A stretch of DNA of 10,259 bases from Thermoplasmata archaeon (GCA_021160945.1 JAGHBQ010000047.1:1-10259); one strand, 5' to 3'; shown: positions 1-6,834, counted from the first letter of the stretch. The notes: generated by a model from the letters alone, not told the origin. Made by a program: numbers and translations.

Positions 1-1496
1 AGAGATACTGCACCATCTCTTTTCCTCCTAGTTGTAAATGGTTGCAAAAATCTCAAAAGAGCCTGAGGCTCGAGGTAGGCCATAACGGTGGATAAGCTCA
101 TAAAGGCAAATCTGTAATACTTTACATTCTCCTTTATCTTATTGACTATTTCCTCAACAGCTCTCATCATTCCATCTACATCAACCTGAGAGTCCAGATA
201 AATGACTCCTTCAATCTCATTAATATCTCCTATGCTTCGTGAATAGGCATCAATATAATACACCAACCCAAGCTTTTCATATTCTCTATAAGCTGGTAGC
301 ACATACTTCATATCTTCCCTTATCTCATCCACCGTCTTATCTGTGAGTATCAAAAGGGCAGGCACACCTTTTCTGAGACCTTCCGCTATGAAGGAATATA
401 CAAGAACTTCTTTTTTACTGTAGGGTGGTCCATATATAAGAACGTTCGATCCTATGGGAAAACCTCCATAAAGGAGATCATCCAGGCGTCGAGTTCCTGT
501 TTTCACCTTCCTTTCTTGGATTTCAGCTTTAATTTCCTCCTCTGCAAGCTCAACTTCCTCCTCCACAAGCCCCTTCATCTTCGCTTCCAACTCTCTCTCC
601 TTCGCTCTCAGATATTTCTCTTTTATTCTAATCTCTTCCTCCTTCTTCTTTATCTCCTCTTCAAGCTCCTCTAACCTTCTCTTGAGAGCTATTTCATCCA
701 GATTTGAAACTTCCTTACGGGCCATTTCTATATCACGCAACTCTTTCTCCAGCTTTTTTTCCCTGAATAAAATTTCTTCCTCCCTTCGGCTAAGCTCCTC
801 CTCCTTGTATTTGATCATCTCCTGAAGCTTTCGCATCTCCTCCTCCTTCAGCATCAACTCGTTTTTCAATTCCCCTATGAGCCTATCTTTTTCCATAATT
901 TCTTCGCTCAGTTGCTTCATCTTTTCCATAAGCTCTTCAATCTTCTCCCCCGACACGTTCTTCTTAATATCCTCAAAAATCTTCTCCAGCTCTTCATACG
1001 ATTCTTTACTCTCCATGCTCAAGAGCAACTTTTTTTCCATAATCTCAAGCTTTATTTCCCTTTCCTTCAACTCAATCTCCTTTAGTTTGAGATCTCTCAC
1101 ATCTTGTGGAAGACCCTTTACAGACTCTTCCTTTAAAATCTCAATCTCCTTCTTTAATCTCTCTATTTCCTCTTCAAGCTTCTCCCTCTCCTCAAGATAG
1201 GCTTCCACCATACTCTTGAGCTTGAGGTTCTCCTGAATAATGGAATCTACATCTACGCCTTTCTCTGGAAGAACATTTTTAAGCAACTCTCCTTTTTTCT
1301 CCTCACCAATGGCCTTAACCTCTCCCAAAAGACCATCAAGTTCAATATCTCTTCCAACAAGCCAGCTTTTGAGCTCAACTTCTTTCTTAAGCTCTTCATA
1401 TTCCTCTCTGCTATACTTAGTACCACAATTACTACATTTTAATGTCTTGGGATCGATTACTCCTCCACATTTAGGACAGATTACCTCCTCACTCAT
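1..1496 (-). CDS. Zinc ribbon - long coiled coil - RecA/KaiC-like protein, 3' end beyond window
   Basis: An open frame runs from ATG at 1496 to the left edge (498 codons, no stop), so the C-terminus is missing. Residues 7-24 hold two CxxC knuckles (CPKC, CSNC), a zinc ribbon. About residues 28-330 are almost continuous E/K/L heptads, a long coiled coil. From about 331 a RecA-superfamily domain of KaiC/GvpD type begins (TGTRRLDDLLYGGFPIG). The P-loop position reads GPPYSKKE (356-363), lacking the GKT/GKS of Walker A. The Walker B position reads FAFMSLS, with Met466 where an Asp is usual. It therefore probably does not hydrolyse ATP and may be a scaffold or regulator; this is inference. The start lies 2 nt after the stop of the Sm-like gene with a weak AGGAT upstream, indicating co-transcription. 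The function is unknown. SMC/Rad50-like proteins are less likely because the ATPase is entirely C-terminal and unsplit. Confidence 0.85.
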   Translation of the reverse strand, partial: MSEEVICPKCGGVIDPKTLKCSNCGTKYSREEYEELKKEVELKSWLVGRDIELDGLLGEVKAIGEEKKGELLKNVLPEKGVDVDSIIQENLKLKSMVEAYLEEREKLEEEIERLKKEIEILKEESVKGLPQDVRDLKLKEIELKEREIKLEIMEKKLLLSMESKESYEELEKIFEDIKKNVSGEKIEELMEKMKQLSEEIMEKDRLIGELKNELMLKEEEMRKLQEMIKYKEEELSRREEEILFREKKLEKELRDIEMARKEVSNLDEIALKRRLEELEEEIKKKEEEIRIKEKYLRAKERELEAKMKGLVEEEVELAEEEIKAEIQERKVKTGTRRLDDLLYGGFPIGSNVLIYGPPYSKKEVLVYSFIAEGLRKGVPALLILTDKTVDEIREDMKYVLPAYREYEKLGLVYYIDAYSRSIGDINEIEGVIYLDSQVDVDGMMRAVEEIVNKIKENVKYYRFAFMSLSTVMAYLEPQALLRFLQPFTTRRKRDGAVS

Positions 1497-1498
1497 AA

Positions 1499-1714
1499 TT
1501 ATCCTATTAAAGACAGCCTAACAACATTATTTCCTCTCAGAATTACTGTCCCCAATCTTCTGGTCATCTGCTCAGTTCTCTCCTCTGTATCAACAAGAAC
1601 CATATTCATATAGTCATCATAACCCACAAGCTTTCCCTCTAGGATTCTGTTATCTTTTAAAAGAAGGGATATCCTTTTGTTGAGGAAACTTTCCAATGCC
1701 TTAAGAGGTAACAT
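1499..1714 (-). CDS. Archaeal Sm-like (SmAP/Lsm) RNA-binding protein
   Basis: This 71-aa protein has normal length for archaeal SmAPs, which form heptameric or hexameric rings that bind U-rich RNA. The Sm1 motif spans about residues 14-42 (GKLVGYDDYMNMVL, with Y35 and N37 at the uridine-contact positions). The Sm2 motif is at 54-65 (LGTVILRGNNVV, with R60-G61). Together these make the family assignment firm. The ATG at 1714 is preceded by a good ribosome site (GGTGGTGA, 6 nt away). It is the middle gene of a likely three-gene minus-strand operon, after a small coiled-coil protein (47 nt gap) and before the zinc ribbon-coiled coil protein (2 nt gap). SmAP genes in euryarchaea often sit beside ribosomal protein L37e. 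No L37e is seen here; the zinc-knuckle gene downstream is a different, much longer protein. The RNA partners cannot be told from the sequence. Confidence 0.93.
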   Translation of the reverse strand: MLPLKALESFLNKRISLLLKDNRILEGKLVGYDDYMNMVLVDTEERTEQMTRRLGTVILRGNNVVRLSLIG

Positions 1715-1720
1715 TATTTA

Positions 1721-1728
1721 TCACCACC
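1721..1728 (-). promoter_or_regulatory. Ribosome binding site of the Sm-like gene
   Basis: On the minus strand GGTGGTGA lies 6 nt before the ATG at 1714, matching the anti-Shine-Dalgarno end of archaeal 16S rRNA (GGTGA core). It supports this ATG and implies the Sm message has a leader, unlike several neighbouring genes that look leaderless. Confidence 0.6.
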
Positions 1729-1750
1729 TCACCTCTTTATATTCTTTCCA

Positions 1751-1758
1751 CATATAAA
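1751..1758 (-). promoter_or_regulatory. Possible TATA box for an internal Sm/coiled-coil promoter
   Basis: On the minus strand the sequence reads TTTATATG, a reasonable archaeal TATA box, in the 47-nt gap before the Sm-like gene. A start site about 26 nt downstream would fall near 1728, at the edge of the ribosome site, so the fit is imperfect. The gene may simply be read from the upstream promoter near 2028. Confidence 0.3.
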
Positions 1759-1761
1759 TTT

Positions 1762-2001
1762 TTAGTTGTATGTATACATATCTTCATCATCTTCCTCGCT
1801 GTTCTCCATAAGAACCTGAAGAAGACTACGGATGAGCTCCTTCATTTCATTTACTTCTCTCTTCAAGGCTTTTACTTCCTTCTCCAGTTTACTCAGTTCT
1901 CCGTTCTCTATCCTCTCTATTTTTTCCAAATTATCCATGCTACCATCATACATCAACTTGTATTTAAATTCTCTCTCAATAGATTCTCTACGAGCATTCA
2001 T
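1762..2001 (-). CDS. Small acidic coiled-coil protein, unknown function
   Basis: This 79-aa protein is not recognised as a named family. Residues 24-67 form a regular heptad pattern (LSKLEKEVKALKREV, then LIRSLLQVL), a strong coiled coil likely to mediate oligomerisation or partner binding. The tail is very acidic (ENSEEDDEDMYTYN) and the first 12 residues are basic/charged. There are no membrane segments or cysteines. It is first in the likely operon with the Sm-like gene and the long coiled-coil protein. An A/T-rich box centred about 27 nt upstream of the ATG (2020-2034) would give a leaderless message. The opposite strand is also open (1832-2071), but its product is a Ser/Leu/Phe-rich product typical of antisense to a charged coiled coil, and it overlaps the metG start and promoter. 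The minus-strand reading is therefore preferred. Confidence 0.68.
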   Translation of the reverse strand: MNARRESIEREFKYKLMYDGSMDNLEKIERIENGELSKLEKEVKALKREVNEMKELIRSLLQVLMENSEEDDEDMYTYN

Positions 2002-2019
2002 AAATTATGAAAAAACCAT

Positions 2020-2034
2020 CGAAAAATTAAATAG
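2020..2034 (+). promoter_or_regulatory. metG promoter (BRE/TATA), possibly bidirectional
   Basis: CGAAAAATTAAATAG contains a purine-rich BRE-like part and an A/T box. It ends 22 nt before the metG ATG, the right distance for a leaderless transcript. The same 22-nt spacing recurs at 6975/6997 and 9602/9624. Read on the other strand it gives TATTTAATTTTT, centred about 27 nt before the ATG at 2001, so one box may serve both divergent genes. Confidence 0.55.
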
Positions 2035-2055
2035 TGGGCTGTATATGCCTCTTTT

Positions 2056-4248
2056 ATGCGAATCTTTATAGGTGTGGCCTGGCCCTATGCAAATGGCCCT
2101 ATCCATCTTGGCCATATAGTTGGTGCCTATCTCCCTGCAGATATATTTGCAAGATATCAGAGAATGAAGGGAAATGAAGTTCTCATGGTCTCGGGAAGTG
2201 ATGAGCATGGGACTCCAATCACAATAACAGCAGAGAAGGAGGGAAGGGGTCCGCAGGAGATAGCAGATAGATATCATGAGATCAATAGCGAAATAATGGG
2301 TAAGATGGGAATATCCTTTGATTTGTTTTTCAGGACTTCGCATCCTCATCACGCGGAAGTGGTGAAGAGAGTATTCCTCAGATTGATGGAAAAAGGCTAT
2401 CTTTACAAAGATAAGATGATTTTACCCTACTGTCCCCAATGTAAAAGATTTCTTCCGGATAGATATGTAATAGGTATCTGTCCCTACTGCGGTTACGAAA
2501 GCGCCCGAGGAGATCAGTGTGAAAACTGTGGAAGAACCCTTGATCCAAAGGAGCTGATTAATCCAAAATGTGCTATATGTGGCACAACTCCAGAATTCAG
2601 GGAGAGTGAGCATATCTTCTTCGCTCTGAGCAAGCTTGAAAAGAGAATTCTTCAGTGGCTCAATGAGAAGGGTCACTGGAGAGACAATGTTATCAATTTC
2701 ACAAAAAATTTTGTGAAGGGGGGTCTGAAAGATAGAGCGATAACAAGAGATATTGAATGGGGGGTTGAAATTCCCCTAAAGGGTTTTGAGAATAAAAGAA
2801 TCTATGTTTGGTTTGATGCAGTTATTGGATACCTTTCCGCCAGTGTAGAATGGTCTCACAGAACAGGAAAATCATGGAGAGCTTTCTGGATTGATAAAAA
2901 CACCCGCCACTATTATTTCCTGGGTAAGGATAATATTCCATTCCATACAATAATATGGCCAGCAATGCTCATGGGCTATGGCGAGCTCAATTTACCCTAC
3001 AATGTGGTAGCAAATGAGTATCTGCGATTCTCTGGTGAGAAGTTTTCCAAAAGCCGCGGTATAGGGATATGGATGCCAGAACTTTTGAGCCTATTTGATC
3101 CCGATGTGATAAGATTTTATGGCACTGTTAATATGCCTGAGCATCGCGATTCTGACTTCACATGGGATGACTTCATTCAGAAGGTGAATGAGGAACTGGT
3201 AGATAAATTTGGCAATTTTGTTCACAGGGCACTTATATTTGCCTATCGCCATTTTGGAGAAATACCTCCAAAAAATGAGCTGGATGAGCTGGATAGAGAA
3301 GCTTTAGAGAGAATTGAGAAAACCAAGGAAAAGATGGAAGAATATCTTGATAAAGTTGAATTGAAGAAAGCTTTTGCTGCATGGAGAGATCTCGTGAAAT
3401 TTGCCAATGTGTACTTTGACAGAAAAGCTCCCTGGTCTCTATTTAAGGAAAATCGGAAAAAGTGTGAGACTGCAATTAATATAAGTCTCCAGATAGTCAA
3501 GGCTCTTGCAGTTCTCGGCGCACCCTTCCTTCCCTTTTCTTCTGAGAGAATATGGAAATATCTTGGGTATGAGGATTCCATATTCCAGCATCACTGGGAT
3601 GAGAGCATAGAGAATCTTCCTGTGGGTATGAAATTAAGAAAGCCAAAGGTACTTTATAAGAAAATAGTGAGAGAAGAGGAAAGTTTTGATAAGTGGAACC
3701 TCATAGACCTAAGGATTGGCGAAGTTGTTGATGTAAAAGATCACCCCAAAGCAGATAGACTCTATATCCTCACAGTAAACCTAGGTGAGGAAAATAGAAC
3801 CCTTGTTGCAGGCCTCAAAAATTATTACAGAGCAGAAGAGTTAAAAGGAAAGAAAATAGTAGTGGTAACCAACCTGGAGCACGCGAATTTCAGGGGTGTT
3901 GAATCTCAGGGGATGCTTCTTGCTGGTGAGGATGAGAACACCGTTGCCATTCTCACCCCTCAGGGAGATGTGAAACCTGGAACAAAGGTTCAAGCAAATG
4001 GAACGTATTCAGATGCCTCTGAAATACTTAAATTCAAGAAATTCAAAAAACTTAAGATAGAAGTGGTGGATATCCAAGAGTCTAGGGTAATGGGCTCTCA
4101 GGAATACAAGATAGAATTTAATATCCCCAAGGAGTGGAGAGGAAAGCAAGGGGTGGTTTTCCTAGATAAAAAACCCCTTATACTCCATGTAGGTAATGTG
4201 CTAATTTCTCCAGAGAAGAAGGTGATGCGCGGAGGAAAAATAAGATGA
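2056..4248 (+). CDS. metG: Methionyl-tRNA synthetase with fused C-terminal tRNA-binding domain
   Basis: This is a cytoplasmic class I aminoacyl-tRNA synthetase that charges tRNA-Met using ATP. The 730 aa are full length for the archaeal/bacterial MetG form. Visible signatures are HLGH (17-20, HIGH motif), FSGEKFSKSRG (325-335, KMSKS loop) and a connective-peptide zinc domain with four CxxC knuckles (C126/C129, C142/C145, C155/C158, C172/C175), the two-zinc type. WFDAVIGYLSAS in the catalytic core is also typical. The anticodon-binding helical domain fills about 360-530. From about 544 to 650 an EMAPII/Trbp111-type OB-fold follows (LRIGEVVDVKDHPKADRLY, then NFRGVESQGMLLA). In some archaea this domain is a separate protein; here it is fused. 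About 75 further residues after it are less typical. The ATG at 2056 lacks a ribosome site but lies 22 nt after an A/T box, so it is probably leaderless. The stop overlaps the next start (ATGA). Confidence 0.98.
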   Translation: MRIFIGVAWPYANGPIHLGHIVGAYLPADIFARYQRMKGNEVLMVSGSDEHGTPITITAEKEGRGPQEIADRYHEINSEIMGKMGISFDLFFRTSHPHHAEVVKRVFLRLMEKGYLYKDKMILPYCPQCKRFLPDRYVIGICPYCGYESARGDQCENCGRTLDPKELINPKCAICGTTPEFRESEHIFFALSKLEKRILQWLNEKGHWRDNVINFTKNFVKGGLKDRAITRDIEWGVEIPLKGFENKRIYVWFDAVIGYLSASVEWSHRTGKSWRAFWIDKNTRHYYFLGKDNIPFHTIIWPAMLMGYGELNLPYNVVANEYLRFSGEKFSKSRGIGIWMPELLSLFDPDVIRFYGTVNMPEHRDSDFTWDDFIQKVNEELVDKFGNFVHRALIFAYRHFGEIPPKNELDELDREALERIEKTKEKMEEYLDKVELKKAFAAWRDLVKFANVYFDRKAPWSLFKENRKKCETAINISLQIVKALAVLGAPFLPFSSERIWKYLGYEDSIFQHHWDESIENLPVGMKLRKPKVLYKKIVREEESFDKWNLIDLRIGEVVDVKDHPKADRLYILTVNLGEENRTLVAGLKNYYRAEELKGKKIVVVTNLEHANFRGVESQGMLLAGEDENTVAILTPQGDVKPGTKVQANGTYSDASEILKFKKFKKLKIEVVDIQESRVMGSQEYKIEFNIPKEWRGKQGVVFLDKKPLILHVGNVLISPEKKVMRGGKIR
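4231..4236 (+). promoter_or_regulatory. Ribosome binding site of the PHP gene inside metG
   Basis: GGAGGA within the last codons of metG lies 8 nt before the ATG at 4245. It decides that start and indicates translational coupling with metG through the ATGA overlap. Confidence 0.6.
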
Positions 4249-4895
4249 AGATTGATCTGCATATTCATTCCATCTATTCCTCCGATGGAACTCTGGAAAT
4301 AAAAGAAATACTCAAAATAGCGAGAAAAATAGGGCTTGATGCCATTGCTATCACCGACCACAATGAAATAAAGGGTGCTTTAAAGGCAAAAAAAATGAAT
4401 ATAATTCCTGTGATAAGAGGCATAGAGATTTCCAGTAAAGAAGGTCATATTTTAGCCTATGGAGTAGATTGTAAAATTCCGAGAGATTTAAGCGTAGAGG
4501 AAACAATTGACAGGATAAGAGATTGCTCGGGTATAGCGGTGGCAGCTCATCCTTACAGATACTGGTCCGGATTAGGCGAGGAGAATTGTAGAAAATATAA
4601 TTTCGATGCCATAGAGATTTTCAACGGGAGATGTAGAAGAAGATCAAACAGTAAGGCCAGGGAATTATGTAATTCTTTGCACCAGTCTTACACTGCTGGA
4701 AGTGATGCCCATTTTAGTGATGAGATTGGAAAAGCAGGAGTAATAGCGGAGAATGCAGAAGAAGATGAAATTATTCAAGAGATTTTGAAGAAGAGGGTGA
4801 AAGTTTGGGGAGAACCACGAAATTTTTCTGAGACCATAAGATATGTGAGAAGAGCTGTTAGTGGATGGATAATCCGAGGTTTTCGCAGGATCTAA
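4245..4895 (+). CDS. PHP-domain metal-dependent phosphoesterase
   Basis: The 216-aa PHP (polymerase and histidinol phosphatase) domain protein is of the stand-alone COG0613 type and predicted to hydrolyse phosphoester bonds with a di- or trinuclear metal site. All four motifs are visible: DLHIHS (H6, H8) with D14 in SSDG; ITDHN (D38, H39) followed by GIEIS (E61); AAHPYR (H102); and GSDAH (D154, H156). It is shorter than RNase AM/TrpH (about 280 aa) and lacks a recognisable second domain, so the substrate (nucleotide, RNA 5' end or small phosphate ester) is open. It is co-transcribed with metG (1-base-offset ATGA overlap, good ribosome site) and ends 4 bp inside the convergent Roadblock gene. 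The last residues are basic (RRAVSGWIIRGFRRI). Family assignment is secure; the specific role is not. Confidence 0.92.
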   Translation: MKIDLHIHSIYSSDGTLEIKEILKIARKIGLDAIAITDHNEIKGALKAKKMNIIPVIRGIEISSKEGHILAYGVDCKIPRDLSVEETIDRIRDCSGIAVAAHPYRYWSGLGEENCRKYNFDAIEIFNGRCRRRSNSKARELCNSLHQSYTAGSDAHFSDEIGKAGVIAENAEEDEIIQEILKKRVKVWGEPRNFSETIRYVRRAVSGWIIRGFRRI

Positions 4896-5224
4896 ATAAT
4901 GTGCCTGAACTTATCTAACAGATGCTCTATATCTTTTGTCACATCTCTCGTTGAAAGTATTGAAAGAACTCCTCGCTTACCTACGGAAAGGATAAGTAAA
5001 ATATCACCTGACTCCAGGAAGACAATTATTTTTTTAACGCCACTTATAGAGGTGGCAGCCGTTTCTGCAGCCCCCAAAATTATTGCGCTCATGGCTGCAA
5101 AGGTCTCTTGATTCTCATAACTATCTCCATTAAGAGGAATTCCAGTTCGGCTTATCACAGAAACCTTTTTTACGCCCTCTATCTTTTTAATCTCATCAAT
5201 TAGTCCCCTTAAGGTGATCTCCAT
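4892..5224 (-). CDS. Roadblock/LC7 domain protein (MglB-like fold)
   Basis: This 110-aa single-domain protein has the family's usual length and pattern: an N-terminal helix (LRGLIDEIKKIEGVKKVSVISRTGIPL), a central helix rich in small residues (TFAAMSAIILGAAETAATSI), strands (KIIVFLESGDILLILSVG) and a C-terminal helix (VTKDIEHLLDKF). Roadblock dimers partner with or regulate small Ras-like GTPases (MglA, Gtr/Rag, archaeal Ras-like proteins) or act as dynein light chains. No GTPase gene is present in the window, so the partner is unknown. An in-frame TGA lies directly before the ATG at 5224, and a TATAAATA box centred about 28 nt upstream suggests a nearly leaderless transcript. Its 3' end overlaps the convergent PHP gene by 4 bp. 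Confidence 0.88.
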   Translation of the reverse strand: MEITLRGLIDEIKKIEGVKKVSVISRTGIPLNGDSYENQETFAAMSAIILGAAETAATSISGVKKIIVFLESGDILLILSVGKRGVLSILSTRDVTKDIEHLLDKFRHII

Positions 5225-5248
5225 TCATATTAGATATAGGAGTTTCAA

Positions 5249-5256
5249 TATTTATA
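5249..5256 (-). promoter_or_regulatory. TATA box of the Roadblock gene
   Basis: On the minus strand TATAAATA is preceded by an A/G-rich BRE-like AAAAGG and is centred about 28 nt before the ATG at 5224. That is the spacing expected for a transcript beginning within a few bases of the start codon. Confidence 0.55.
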
Positions 5257-5289
5257 CCTTTTCCAGAATATGTTATATGAGACATCAAC

Positions 5290-5299
5290 TTTAATATAT
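5290..5299 (+). promoter_or_regulatory. TATA box of the cation exchanger gene
   Basis: TTTAATATAT is centred about 25-26 nt before the GTG at 5320, with no ribosome site between. This fits leaderless initiation at GTG and supports that codon as the true start. It lies about 40 bp from the divergent Roadblock TATA box. Confidence 0.55.
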
Positions 5300-5319
5300 C
5301 TCGTTAGAATTACCTTTCT

Positions 5320-6315
5320 GTGAATAGAAAAGGTGCCTTTGTTTATATTGGTATTTTCGCTCTTAGCACGCCCCTATATTTTCTTATGCTAAAAAATTCA
5401 AGCTCTCTTTTGCTTCTTTCCCTTAATTTTGCCTTAGGAATATATTTGGTGGTGAAAGGAAGCGATTATTTTGTTGAGGGGGCAGCAAGCATAGCTGCAC
5501 ATAAAGGGATAAGTGAGCATACCATAGGTCTCACCTTAGTTGCACTGGCCACATCCCTTCCCGAACTTGCGGTATCCGTGAATGCATCCTTTGTTCATCA
5601 CCCCATTACTGCATGGGGAAATGTGGTGGGAAGCAATGTAGCCAATATAGGCCTAGTTCTTGGAGCTGCAGCTATTTTGATGCCTCTCCACCTTTCAAAA
5701 CATGTAAAAAAAGATGCTGGTGTTCTTCTCATAGTCACCGGGCTTCTAATCCTTTTCTCTGCATTATTTCCCTCTCTATACTGGTGGATGGGGCTTGTTT
5801 TCCTGATAATTTATATTCTCTATCTATGGGAAATTAAAGGAAGAAAAGAACCAGTGGAGCAGGTAGAAATAGAACATTCTTGGCTCTTCTCCTGGATACT
5901 CACAGTATTTGGAGCTGCGGGTGTTTCCTGGGGTGGAAGAATCATAGTGTACTCTGCAGTAAACATCGCGCGCGTACTTAATATAGGAGAAATAGTGATA
6001 GCTGTAACAGCCGTGGCAATCGGAACTTCACTACCAGAATTTGCAACAAGTGTTGCAGCAGCGATCAAGAAAAAGTACGGAATTGCTGTGGGGAATGTAA
6101 TAGGAAGCAACATATTTAACACTCTTGTAGTCCTTGGAACATCCTCCTTGATAATGCCCATTTCTATTCCCACCCATGAACTTTGGAAAAACGTAATATT
6201 TCTCTCTGCATATACTCTTCTTCTCTCCATCTTTTGCCTGAGAAAGAAAATTGGAAAGTTAGAGGGCTTTGCTCTTTTAATTCTCTACCCCATCTACATT
6301 TTCTTTATAATTTAG
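5320..6315 (+). CDS. Cation/Ca2+ exchanger (CaCA family, NCX_Mj/YrbG type)
   Basis: This 331-aa integral membrane antiporter is predicted to exchange Na+ (or H+) for Ca2+ across the cytoplasmic membrane. Both inverted alpha repeats are clear. Alpha-1 reads VALATSLPELAVS (E82) and GNVVGSNVANIG (N106, N109); alpha-2 reads VAIGTSLPEFATS (E240) and GNVIGSNIFN (N264, N267). E82 and E240 match the two ion-coordinating glutamates of the family. A short charged cytoplasmic loop (IKGRKEPVEQVEIEHS, about 170-188) separates the halves. Relative to the 302-aa NCX_Mj there is one extra hydrophobic segment at residues 7-25, giving about 11 predicted membrane helices. Alpha-1 has Ala77 where Gly is more usual before TSLPE. 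The GTG start lies about 26 nt after a TATA box. The 3' end overlaps hjc by 39 bp tail-to-tail. Confidence 0.94.
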   Translation: MNRKGAFVYIGIFALSTPLYFLMLKNSSSLLLLSLNFALGIYLVVKGSDYFVEGAASIAAHKGISEHTIGLTLVALATSLPELAVSVNASFVHHPITAWGNVVGSNVANIGLVLGAAAILMPLHLSKHVKKDAGVLLIVTGLLILFSALFPSLYWWMGLVFLIIYILYLWEIKGRKEPVEQVEIEHSWLFSWILTVFGAAGVSWGGRIIVYSAVNIARVLNIGEIVIAVTAVAIGTSLPEFATSVAAAIKKKYGIAVGNVIGSNIFNTLVVLGTSSLIMPISIPTHELWKNVIFLSAYTLLLSIFCLRKKIGKLEGFALLILYPIYIFFII

Positions 6316-6822
6316 ATAGGAGAGAAATCTGCTAAGGGGCATACCTCTTTCCCATAGCAGAACAAAATTTCCCCTTGGTGTATATGAGATCTTGGGTAGT
6401 AGACTGTAAATAAATCTTATCCTTCCCCTAACATTTTCCACAGGAAGAGTGAAAATACGCCAGGGATCTCCACGATAATTTTTAAGGCGGAAGGCGTAGA
6501 GAACTATAACCCCGGCTCTCTCACATTCCTTTATAAAATTCAGGGCCTGCTCCTGAGCTCTGGAGCTGCTCTGTGTAAATCTTATTCTTTTTTTATGGGA
6601 GGATTTCACCTCTATAGGAAAGGAGTAATCATCTCTTATGGCAATAATATCCACCCCGAAAGACCCTGCGGCTCTTATGACCATGAATGGCCTTTTCAAA
6701 GAGCTTCTGTACCAGCGATACTCCTCATCACTCAGCATCTTTGAAAATTTTTGAATGAACTCTATATCTCCTTCAAGGATTCCCTTCAGCTCTCTCTCAT
6801 AAACGGCACCCTTTTTACCCAA
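6277..6822 (-). CDS. hjc: Archaeal Holliday junction resolvase Hjc, long variant
   Basis: This structure-specific endonuclease resolves four-way DNA junctions during recombination. The family core is present: KKGAVYEREL (E9), VIRAAGSFGVDIIA (D58) and FPIEVKSS (E71, K73), which together form the PD-(D/E)xK metal site. At 181 aa it is longer than classical Hjc (about 120-140 aa). About 27 residues (18-44, acidic then basic, with SDEEYRWYRSS) sit between the first helix and the FMVIRAAGS strand, and the C-terminal part is extended. The start must be TTG at 6822: an in-frame TGA lies three codons upstream, the conserved KGxxxEREL needs this N-terminus, and GGTGAT sits 5 nt before TTG. It overlaps the convergent exchanger gene by 39 bp. 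It could be a general Hjc-like nuclease if the insertion changes DNA binding, but all catalytic residues remain. Confidence 0.9.
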   Translation of the reverse strand: MGKKGAVYERELKGILEGDIEFIQKFSKMLSDEEYRWYRSSLKRPFMVIRAAGSFGVDIIAIRDDYSFPIEVKSSHKKRIRFTQSSSRAQEQALNFIKECERAGVIVLYAFRLKNYRGDPWRIFTLPVENVRGRIRFIYSLLPKISYTPRGNFVLLWERGMPLSRFLSYLNYKENVDGVEN

Positions 6823-6827
6823 TATAC

Positions 6828-6833
6828 ATCACC
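6828..6833 (-). promoter_or_regulatory. Ribosome binding site selecting the TTG start of hjc
   Basis: On the minus strand GGTGAT is followed by GTATA and then TTG. The strong match and 5-nt spacing support TTG at 6822, a start that callers limited to ATG/GTG would miss. Confidence 0.6.
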
Positions 6834-6834
6834 A

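Noticed and set aside
877..1521. Two plus-strand ORFs of 107 and 93 codons, Ser/Phe/Leu-rich
   Set aside because: They are antisense to the Glu/Lys-rich coiled coil of the minus-strand gene. GAG/AAG/GAA codons read backwards give Ser/Leu/Phe, so the composition is an artefact.
1832..2071. Plus-strand 79-codon ORF opposite the small coiled-coil gene
   Set aside because: Its composition is typical of a shadow of a coiled coil, it would cross the metG promoter and start, and it has no promoter of its own. The minus-strand reading has a clean heptad pattern.
2005..2352. Minus-strand ORF antisense to the metG 5' end
   Set aside because: It is opposite a gene with unmistakable MetRS motifs and shows no recognisable domain.
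5820..6230. Minus-strand 136-codon ORF antisense to the exchanger
   Set aside because: The alpha-2 repeat of the exchanger lies on the plus strand here; the antisense product has no coherent features.
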